The translations under genes and the position numbers were made by a program. A stretch of DNA of 54,415 bases from Cerioporus squamosus (taxonomy: Eukaryota > Basidiomycota > Agaricomycetes > Polyporales > Polyporaceae): NCBI GenBank assembly GCA_022592435.1, contig JABYQS010000217.1, positions 1-54,415 on the forward strand. Reading direction: 5' to 3'. Positions 43,359 to 52,302 of the stretch are shown here, one piece after another (within the stretch, counting starts at the first letter, position 1; every line of letters begins with the position of its first letter). Below the pieces are notes generated by a model. That model did no database searches and was not told the origin of the DNA. It was given only the letters and a program-made list of their open reading frames with translations.

Positions 43359-45308
43359 TCACACAACTGCGATCCCAGATCCATCTCGACCAACGCCGAC
43401 AAGCTCACCGCACCTGCCCACCCAATCTCCATCTAACTTACCATCCCCACCCCTCGTCGCCACCGTCTGGGCCCCGTCAGACCGCAACGAAGGCTGTACC
43501 GCGTTGACATGCCCACTCGGACTCGGAACGTCGACTCGGAAATCCTGCCAGCGGGGCAACATGTCCGACTCGGTGCACGGACTCGTCGGGAACGCACGGC
43601 CAAAGCTGATGCTCGACGCGGTGTCCTCCGCGTACGAAGGCGGAGGACACGCGAAGTCCAAGGTAGAATCTGCGGACCCGCTTCGTTGCTCAAGTTCAAG
43701 TCGGTCCGCGGAGGGAGAGGTGAGGATATCACGCCCGAATGTCCGGGGAGAGTGCTGTACGGGTTGAAGTGGGTTGCGGCCTGGGTGTCGGCTGCAGCTG
43801 TCTTCGCCTGGCATGCTTGCACCCAGATGAGCTTGCAAGGTAGTGTCGATGTCTGGTGAGACGAGTGCAGTAACTGAACCTGACGCAAGATGATATCAAC
43901 GCGGGGCGGTCCCACAAGCAATCCGGGAGACTCACCAGTAGAACTGCAGTCCGACGCAGCCTCGGATGAGCGTGCTCCAAGGTAGCTCGCCCTCTTCTCT
44001 TTGTCGACAGCATGTCTGTCTGTGCGAAGCCGCGACCTCCGACCCAGGAAGAAGCACCCGCCGCATAAGAGCAGCAGGACGACGAACCCGCCGACCGCTG
44101 CACCGACGATCACGCCAACGTTCAGCGGCTGGCTGGCATCTTGTCCGGAAGAGGCGGATCCCTGAAGCGCATAACATCAAAACGAAGTGCACAATATCTG
44201 GCAGGAATGAGAATCCGACGTACCGTAGGGAGGGATGAGGCCGTCGCGGTCGACGAGGAAGAATACACGTTGTTCTGCCCCGGGCAATGACTGAACGTCT
44301 GGTTGTTGTTCGCGGCTCGGCGCTGCTCGGTTCTCCCCTTGACCCATTTGCTAGTGTCGCTACTGGTGAGCCTGGCTCATCGAGTTGTTGGCTGCATGTA
44401 CTCACTAGAACCGACACAGGGGAGCACACGAGCAAGAACGTCAGCTATGCCCCGACGTCTGATCATTCGCAGACGTACCATGAACCGTCTGACCAGGGAA
44501 GGATGGTGTAGAGGTTATCCTCTAAGCGTATTCCCAGGTTACAAATCCCATCTTGTACCGTATGGTCGATGCTGCGCATGCGTGTGTCAGTTTCGCTCAA
44601 CAACTCGGTGCAGAGAAGCGATCAGTCGCCACGCACGTGCCGTTCAGGGACGGAGAGCACTTGTCGAGATACTGTTCGAAGGAGCCAGCTCCTGTGGCCG
44701 GAGTGTGTCTTCTCTTAGCGCAAAAGACAGCTGAAGTAAATGCCACAACATACTCACCTCCGTTGTGGCTATCTCCCGGATTGTCCAATTGGCAGCTGAT
44801 GAAGTCAGAATCGAATCAGTGAGGGAGATGCTCGTGGAGAGCGTGGAGTAGATTGGCGGCGTACTTTGCGCAGAGGATACTCAGACCATACGCGATACTA
44901 TTGCAACAGCAGTATGCTGGCACTTCTTCAGTTCGGGGCATGAGAGACTATTCGCCTGACTCACGTATGGACTGAGAGCAAGTCGTGCCAGGCGCACTTG
45001 TCATGAGCGGCACCTGGTCTGGATCGCCATCGTGATGAACGCGGGCGGAGGAAGAGGGAGTAAGGAGCTGAAACTCACAGCTATTGTCGCATATCTGGAG
45101 TAGCCTCTGGAATGACATGCCTGCGGGATGTTGTCAGCATCGGGCGACGCGCCAGAGGACGTGCCAGTACTTACAGGGCGTTTCTCCGACGTACTTCGTG
45201 TACCAATCGAGCTCCGAGCTTCTGCAGTCAGTATTCGCGGACGAGGCGATGTCGACGCAGAGTAGAAATAGTAAAAGCAGCCCGCTGCGCACGAGGATTC
45301 GCTTCATG
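43359..45308 (-). CDS. basidiomycete single-pass membrane protein with Cys-rich ectodomain
   Basis: Minus-strand multi-exon gene starting MKRILVRSGLLLLFLLCVD (signal peptide). The ectodomain reads SSELDWYTKYVGETPC, MSFQRLLQICDNS, YQVPLMTSAPGTTC, then AYCCCNSIAYGLSILC and CQLDNPGD. This spaced-Cys pattern, with a CCCN motif, is a family I recognise from agaricomycetes, where it is annotated only as a transmembrane protein. A Ser/Thr-rich stalk (VYSSSSTATASS) leads to one membrane helix (VGVIVGAAVGGFVVLLLLCG), a basic stop-transfer (GRRSRLR) and a cytoplasmic tail containing PPPSYAED. The last exon stops at 43359. Its function is unknown. A surface sensor or adhesion role is only a guess from topology. 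Confidence 0.72.
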
Positions 45309-46099
45309 ACGGAGGAGTAGGAATGCACGGGGAGGAGAAGCGAGGAGGGTAGAAGGGCAATGGGGGATGCGAAGTCACGGTTACAGGCGATAGAAGAGCT
45401 GCAAGTTCGTCGTGAGCGGTGGATCATGAGGGGAAAGTACGATGCCCGTTCACCTCGGACTCTCATGTGTGTAGCAACGGACGAGACGCCAGCTAGCACA
45501 GGTTATGATCACAGCTAAGATGTCCGCCTTCGAGTGCCCACCAGACCATAACTGCAACGGTTAGAGCCGCTCTACAGACGGACCTTGGTGACGCCGCTAT
45601 CGATAGGACCACTCTCTGGCGTCCAGCTGTATGACATATGACCTCATGGTCGGACTCATAGTACCTGGAGGGTCCGTAAGTAGAGTTCTTTCATGTAGGG
45701 CCCTTCGGCCGGCACCGCCGCAATGGCAGTAGATGAGTAATATGTGGCTGTAACTTACAGGTTCATGTTGCACACCGATATTCCGGAGTAATGCAACGGA
45801 CGCACATCAAGGAGCTTGTAGATCAAGTACCGCCACTCTGCATCTACAGGTGCCGTTCGCAGCCTGCGAACGCCATGCCGACAGTACAGCACACGCAGCC
45901 ACTGGTAAATAGTCATAGTTAATCAATTCCCATTGCTACGGTTCTGTAAGGCGGCGTTACTCACGAGACGTGTGAGCAAATGCGAATTCCTGTTGATTTT
46001 TGCTGAGAGTCAGGCTCGCTGGGGTGAACTTGGCTTTAGAACCTCAACGACGTTGACAAGGAGGTTAACTTGAAGGACAATGGTCGCCGGCGCCGTGCG
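45309..46099. other. intergenic, nothing recognised
   Basis: About 0.8 kb upstream of the membrane-protein gene. No gene, repeat or strong promoter motif identified. Confidence 0.45.
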
Positions 46100-47160
46100 A
46101 AGCGGGTTGTATGCTCTTGTTGTCATTGTGGCGTATCATCCCCGTGTCCTGCGCGCACGCACTCTACTCCGACTTACCAGACGTTGTTCTCCCTTGTTGC
46201 TCCAATCTGCTCTCCTTTGGCTACGTATATCATTCACATTCGATTCTTAGGCATCCGAACACACTCATCTCATTCCTCCAAACATCGCAGGCTTGCCAAC
46301 AAGACGCAGTAACTGGCTACAACTGGAGGGCAATATGCGGCTGTATGGCTCCCTTCTTGCGTCCTCGACACTCATAACTTCCTGGCGATCTCATGGGAGC
46401 TTTGGGACGATAGCACGGTGGTTTGATGGGTTATCTGGTGAGCTGTCTCGATTCATGCACATCTTTGATGCATCCGTATGGCGTCGCTCCATCTTTACTC
46501 TACCACTGGCACTGTTTCGATGCGCAGTGGCCCTCCCCATGTTGATCTTGGCGAGCAGTATGAGAGGTAGTCAAGAAGGGGGAAGGATGAGTGAGGTGCC
46601 TCCCCCAGAGCGGGCGAGTCTCATTCGGATTCTTCATTCTCCTCGGTGCATGACGCGTGACGGTTGACGCGTATTGGAGGCAGACAGTACGGTGGGGCGG
46701 ACGATGGGTGTGCGTTACTTCCTGCCATTGCTCCTGGTTGCCTCGTCATATAACATGCATCACTGTGTTCGACGATCATATATCTGGAGCGACAGTCCCG
46801 TACGTCCACCGTAATACATCTCATTTATGAACTTCCCTTTGTGTGCTGTCATTGCACTTGAATTGTACCTCAGGGCAACTCCTTGCGGCATCTTATCCGG
46901 TGAGTACTGTCAAATCACACCCTACCGCTACTCTTCATGGTTACTCATGCAGATGGAAGACAAGGTCAAGCTGAATCCTCCGCGTGGGAGTGCTCCCGTG
47001 AGCGCGCCCATACTCGGAGAGGCAGCCTTCAACCTATCACGCACGAGAGAGGCTCGGGTGCAGTCACCGCAATGTCGCAGCAGAGACCACGAGGACGAGT
47101 ATAAGATCTGACTCGCTCCGCTCACTTCCTGGGAGGTTCAACCCTCATCTCCAGCCCTGT
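46100..47160 (+). repeat. duplicated 5' flank of zinc-finger gene 6 (copy A)
   Basis: Short anchors recur in the same order upstream of the decayed gene 7: TGCTCTTGTTG...ATTGTGGC (46110 and 49349), GAAGGGGGAAGGATGAGTGAG (46575 and 50027), CACTG(T/C)GTTCGACGA (46759 and 50184), GTGAGTACTGTC(A/G)AATC (46900 and 50644) and GAGGTTCAACCCTCAT (47134 and 51007). The GTGAGTACTGTC stretch ends in CAG about 50 bases on in both copies, so it looks like an intron in the leader. Confidence 0.65.
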
Positions 47161-48172
47161 ATGCCCCATTCTTCACCTATGCTTAACAACGACGAACTTA
47201 ATGCTTACGATCGCTCTATGCATCCTCCCGATCTGCCGCCTGACTATCAGGCGGCGGTCCCTCCTACAGATGGGGCTGCCTCAGACCCATACGGGGCAGG
47301 CGGCGGTCCCGCCACTACCCTCGATGGCGCCCCGCTCAAGCTTTCGGCAGAGGCGTTCGAAGCTTGGCTTCGCGAGCTAGGCGGGACACCTACTATAACA
47401 GACATGTCCACTCCTCCGCCTTCGGTTTCTCTCGCGACTTTGCGACCGCCTCACTCAGACTATCCCTTTCCTATGCCCCCAACACCGGCTGGGCCGCTCT
47501 GCGTGTCACCTGTGGACACTGTCTTCAGCCCAGTTCCCTCCCTCTCCTCTCCCGGTGTCCCTGATACTCCCGACTCCCTTGGATGTCAGTCTCCTGTGAC
47601 GCCCAACCTCCCGACGATCCCAATCCCTGTCCAAGCGGTCATGCTCGTACCTTCCTCAGACTTCCAATCGCCTACGCACTTCCCGGCAGTGCTTCTCGGG
47701 CTCGACTCATGCCGGACTCTCCCGAACGTCGCTCCTGGAGTTCCCGTGTACATGCTGTACGGGATGCCATACACCGCCCCAGCGACGTCTACCGTCCCTC
47801 CACAGACTACACCTACCGTAACACAGAGATCCATAGTCAGTCTTGCTCCATCGTCAAGCCGCTCGCGCACGCTGGGACATACAAAGTCACACACTACAAC
47901 CCCGTCAAAGTCTGCAGGACAGACATCCAAGCCGTTTGAGTGCCTCATATGTGGAGGTCTGTATGCCGCTCATGCATTCTCGTGTGTTTTCGTTTGCTCA
48001 AGTTGTGGCGCTATTGTTCGCTGCAGTTGTGATCAGGAACCGCATCAGCAACTTCCGCCAGCATATGCGGGAGCAGCACGACCCCACGTTTCAGCGAGCC
48101 AAGTGCCCGCACTGCCCATGCTCGTACAAACGCCTCTCCGACCTCCATAATCATATCATAAACAAACACTAA
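47161..48172 (+). CDS. C2H2 zinc-finger protein, cluster member 6
   Basis: Two exons (47161-47956 and 48027-48172), 313 residues. It starts MPHSSPMLNNDELNAYD. The long N-terminal part is Pro/Ser/Thr-rich and contains CVSPVDTVFSPVPSLSSPG and PDTPDSLGCQSPVTPN, both shared with the decayed member 7. Finger 1 is CLICGVVIRNRISNFRQHMREQH, split by a phase-1 intron one residue after CxxC. Finger 2 is CPHCPCSYKRLSDLHNHIINKH, and the protein ends there. The intron donor (GTCTGT) is weaker than usual. A noncoding or short coding leader exon with its own intron (46900-46952) probably precedes the start. It is the intact parent of the 49.3-51.7 kb duplication. Confidence 0.82.
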
Positions 48173-49339
48173 TCGCTCACTGAGGACAATCGCGCGGTCA
48201 CCGGTACGTCGTCTATCCATGAGTCTTGGCGACCGCCAGTCTCACTAATGCTCTTGTCACAGTGAACCTCTCCAACTGAATCTGTCGCCGGCCATCCTGG
48301 CGCGTGCAGTCCTGCCGCTCAGCAAGTCTGAACAGCAGGATCCTACGCTCATCTTTGGACCTCAACAGCTTTCTTGGAGACGTGTGCACCGCGGTGCGTA
48401 TGGCGCGCCCCACGCGCTCCCAGCACCCCCGACGCGCACGCATCTCCCCGAACACCATCACTGGATGGACAACAGGCGGCCTCTGCGCCCTCGCCCTCAT
48501 CAAGATCAGCTTCCGCCGGGATCGAGACTCAAGCTCGCAAGCTCTCAAGACCCCCGGCCCAGGATCATGATGAGGACGAGGACGCAGAGGCCGCGTGTTG
48601 TCCCTCGAGCGATGGCGTTCAGGGAGATGCACGCGCCGGGGGCGCTGGGAGCGCGTAGGGCGCGCCGTACGCACTGCGGTGCGTCTCAACGGCCCAGCTA
48701 CTATGCTCCTTGGTATGCTCCTCTCTCCCACCCTCTCCCTCCCCTACGTATACATGGCTACGATGTGCGCCGACTGTGCCTTGACGGCCACCCCATTCCC
48801 ACCCTATCCGCGCCTCGCTACAGCTTCTACTCGCAGCAAGCAATAGCGCGCATGGTCGCGCAGCTCCCGGGCTCGCTCGAAGCGAGCCTTGGCTACCCTT
48901 TCCTCTCGTTGACACCACACTCCTTCGGCGCTGCGGCGATTCAACTCGCCTAGAACATAGCGTCCTACAGAGCGCAGCGCGCTCGATCATATGGGCATTT
49001 GCCCTTCACCAGAGACGACTCGACCGCTGAGTTGTCAGGCGTCGTCGTCTCCTCTACTCCCTGGGTTCTCCGTATGTGTCTGTTATCCGCAGGGAGCACG
49101 GCACGCCAATACACGAGCATAATGATGCTACCGCTGTCATGCCATCCTGCCGTATGTTGTATGCACTCCTTCTCCTCACTTATTCGCTCTGTGATGCCGT
49201 TACGACGCGTCCAATGATGCTTCGCTTGCTCTCCATACCGCGCTTTGAATCTTACGATGGGCTGTACGATAGTTGACGCGTTGACGTTCTCGACAACATC
49301 TCGAATGCATTTCCCAAGTTACAGTCCGTCAGCCTTGGC
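48173..49339. other. spacer between the two duplicated zinc-finger blocks
   Basis: Contains the long inverted repeat 48377-48687 and open frames that run across it on both strands. One plus-strand frame (48384-48953) is 189 codons long, but its first half is just the repeat. No recognisable protein domain. Confidence 0.45.
48377..48687. repeat. imperfect inverted repeat, about 130-base arms, 52-base loop
   Basis: 48377-48508 and 48561-48687 pair as inverted copies with scattered mismatches (about 85-90% by eye). Cores such as ACGCGCTCCCAGC and GCGGCCTCTGCG are identical. The arms are GC-rich. No flanking target duplication was found. It may be a foldback element or an inverted duplication, and its transcript would form a long hairpin. 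Confidence 0.7.
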
Positions 49340-51033
49340 GGGAATTGTTTGCTCTTGTTGGGATTGTGGCTGCAGAGCGCTCTTGGGTCGCCGGGATGTC
49401 GTCCTCCCGGGCCTTCCCTCCACTCTTGCGCTCTCCCTCGTTGATCGTCTCCGCATCTACGGGCGCATCCTCTCCTGACTAGTGAACCAAAAAGCACACG
49501 CATACGACAAAGCACACGGTGTAACAAGCGGCTGCAAAGCAATAAGATCAACTGGAAGCTCAGGGCAATATGTGCAAGTCTTCAGCACCTCTCTTCTCGT
49601 GTCTAGCTCTCTCCCTACGTCTGCGCTCTCCCGAGTTTGTCTCCCCATCTATCAGCATGCATCTCTCCCCATGAGTGGATACCCAAGCACATACATACGA
49701 ACAAGAAAGCGCGGCAAGTAGCAAGCGGTCGCGAAACGATGGAATCGATTGGAGGCTCAGGGCGATATGTCTTCAGCTCTGGCCCCTGCGCGCCCATCGT
49801 CTCGCGTCCATCAAGTCTAGCTCAAGCCTGTAGCTCCTTGGCTACCCTATGTGAGCTTCAGCACGATCGAACCATTGGTCCTTGGGAAATTAGGTGAGTT
49901 CCACGTACAGCTCGCACGCAACTGCGTTTCCTCCCTTCACGGCATGAGCTGTCTTGTCTGAATGCGTCGCGTTCTACCGATTCATTTCACTTTTAGTCAT
50001 AAACACCATGCAAACACGTGGCTTTGGAAGGGGGAAGGATGAGTGAGACTCGCTCGCGGGGCATCCTCGGTCAGCCTTCTCCTTCTCGGTTTCCTCCCTG
50101 CGGGAGACGCGTTTCGAAGACAGGCATGATGATATGGTGTCTGTGAGCAGATGAGGCATAGCACTCCGATACACATAACACCTCACTGCGTTCGACGAAT
50201 GTTTCGAGTCGCAGCCTCGTACGAAGTTCATGGCAATATATCTGAACCTTCACTAAAGGAGTCGTCTCTCAGTGTGTGTTCCTGAGCACCAGAATATGCC
50301 AAATTCGTTTATAATGGTAACTCCCCTTGCCAACTCCGCCGCCATTTCTTCAAGTTCATGAAGGACCCGAACGATCCGCCAAATGTTGCCATTTAGCAGA
50401 CCACGCGACACAAGCCTGTATAATGCAGCGGGCATTCCTATGTTCCCGATGCACTCCCAGCTCAAGCAGCGTCAGCGGCGGAAGAACTCCGACCGGTTCA
50501 AATCCACAGCGGACTCAGTGCTCCGACTTGCGAAGGACATCGCAGCATGCGGGCTCGACGTACCGGCGGTCGACCACATCTTGTCGAAACATATCCGCCG
50601 TTGCACTTATGTTGTATGTCGGGCCAAGTCACAGAGTCTGCAGTGAGTACTGTCGAATCTTATCTCCGCCCGCTACTGCTACTTCTTCTGGGAACTCAGG
50701 TCGACCGAAAGGACTCGGTCAAATCAAGCCCTGGACAGCTCTGTGGTACTCGTCGGCCGCTGCTGTCTGACAGACTCGCACGGGCGGACCATCATTGTCT
50801 TTCGCGTCCTGGTCGTGCGGACAAGACTCAAGCTCAAGACAGGTCCTTCTGCGTGGGAGTCCTGCGGAGAACACGTTCATACTAGGAGAAGCAAGGCGTC
50901 ATGAGTATTGTGGCGAGCATGGCGTTCGGAAGCAGTCGCAGCCGTCGTCGCAGCAGGTCCTACGACGAATGTTATAAGACCTGCGTCGGCCTGCTGCTCG
51001 CTCTTCGAGGTTCAACCCTCATTCAAGCACCCG
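49340..51033 (+). repeat. duplicated 5' flank of zinc-finger gene 7 (copy B)
   Basis: The counterpart of 46100-47160, longer because of insertions and internal repetition. Anchors are listed under copy A. Within it, 49481-49640 and 49680-49810 form a diverged tandem repeat (AACAAGCGGCTGCAAAGCAATAAGATCAACTGGAAGCTCAGGGC against a similar second unit). A frame at 50440-50646 (QLKQRQRRKNSDRFKSTAD) looks protein-like but has no recognisable family. Confidence 0.6.
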
Positions 51034-51732
51034 GTATGCGCCCTCTAGTTTCACCCGAGTCGTTGTTCGACTCTTTCGACGGCTCTCCGGACCTCCCGCT
51101 GCCTGACTTTCCGGTGGCGGTCCCTTCTCCTGATGGAATCACGGAGCTGCCTTGTGCAAGCGACGATTCCGCCGCCTTGCTTGACTACGTCCTTTTCGGA
51201 CTGTCCGACGCCGAGTTCGAGGCTTGAGCCTTGGATGCGCAGCTGGCAAGCTGATCCCGGCGCCGCAGATACAAGCCCACACGCTTGTATGCTGACGACA
51301 TCGATCTCTGCCAGGCAGGGTGCATGCCCATCCCCGAGTCCCGGTTCTTCCTCGTCGTGTCCCGCGGCGCCTTCTCATCTGGACTTCTCCCCTCTCATAG
51401 CGCCGTTTTCTGCCATGCTAGACATGTGCCCATCGGAGGCTCCTACTTCTCACTCCTCATTGCATCCTGCGCTCTCCGCCGCTGGTCTAGACCTCTCCTC
51501 TCCCCTCCCGTCGTCATTCTGTGTGTCTCCTGTGCACATGGACTTCAGCCCTGTTCCCTCCTTTTCATCTGTTGGGACAGCAGACTCGCCCGACTCCCTT
51601 GGACCGTGGTCCCCAGCGACGCCCCGCATCCCATTCATCCCCATTCCGTATGAAGCACCCAAGACCCTGTCTACCGACGTTACCCATGTCCTGATGAAGT
51701 CTGAACCTGTGAAGGCAAGTCGCAACGACTAG
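51034..51732 (+). pseudogene. decayed copy of C2H2 zinc-finger gene 6 (member 7)
   Basis: Begins MRPLVSPESLFDSFD with PDLPLPDFPVAVPSPDG, matching PPDLPPDYQAAVPPTDG of member 6. It then meets TGA after SDAEFEA, where member 6 has Trp (AEAFEAWLREL), and a second TGA shortly after. Downstream, another frame carries FCVSPVHMDFSPVPSFSSVG and ADSPDSLGPWSPATPRIPFIPIP, clear matches to member 6. The frame stops at 51732 before any zinc finger. The missing C-terminal part lies exactly where the Copia LTR begins, so the retrotransposon may have replaced or cut off the finger exon. Confidence 0.75.
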
Positions 51733-52291
51733 CAGACGAGTGGACAACACGAGTCCTCAGTCAGTAGAGCAAAAGACTAATAGCATAGACACAAGTACCT
51801 AGCAGACGAGTGGACAACACGAGCTACAAAGTACTTGTAAGTAAAGCATAAGGAAGCATAGGTAGGCGAGTACTTACTCCTCAGTCAGTAGAGCAAAAGA
51901 CTGAGGAGACGAAGCCCAAGAGTCCCTCCTTATATACTGTGTCTGGAGTAGCATGAGTAAGCGACAGAAAGGAGAGCATAATGCTGTCTGAGTCAGAACG
52001 AGTAGGGATGACTCAGACGATGACGAAGGATGACGAAGATACGACAAATACGAGGTCACAAGGGCATGTCTAGTACAGCCCAGAGATATCTAGAAAGAAC
52101 TAGAAAGGTCCGGAGCGTTGCAGAACGCACTGGAATGGACTGGAAACAAAGAGAAGCCAGGTAACCACATGGTTTCGTACAACGTACCCTAAAAGGAAAG
52201 GAAGAAGCATAGCCTAAGATCTAATCGTAAGAGGCTGTGCCCATAGCGCCTAATGCGCAACTAATGTCCATAGTCCATAGTAAGTTCAACA
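51733..52291 (-). mobile_element. Copia long terminal repeat (3' LTR of the element on the minus strand)
   Basis: On the minus strand the LTR starts TGTTGAACTTACTATGG at 52291, directly after a purine-rich tract (GAGTGGGAG) that serves as primer for plus-strand synthesis. A TATA box (minus TATATAAGG) lies near 51928-51939, so U3 is about 350 bp. The far end is not fixed because the other LTR is outside the window. 25-base direct repeats occur at 51729-51753 and 51799-51823, and at 51754-51778 and 51878-51902. Confidence 0.7.
51928..51939 (-). promoter_or_regulatory. TATA box in the Copia LTR
   Basis: Minus strand reads CAGTATATAAGG, about 355 bases from the LTR start. It fits the retrotransposon promoter. 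Confidence 0.55.
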
Positions 52292-52302
52292 CTCCCACTC
52301 GT

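Noticed and set aside
48213..48953. overlapping long frames on both strands (172 and 189 codons)
   Set aside because: Both run through the GC-rich inverted repeat, so each is a mirror of the other rather than evidence of a gene.
51729..51902. regularly repeated 25-mers resembling a CRISPR array
   Set aside because: Only two copies of each of two repeats, in a eukaryotic LTR and without uniform spacers.
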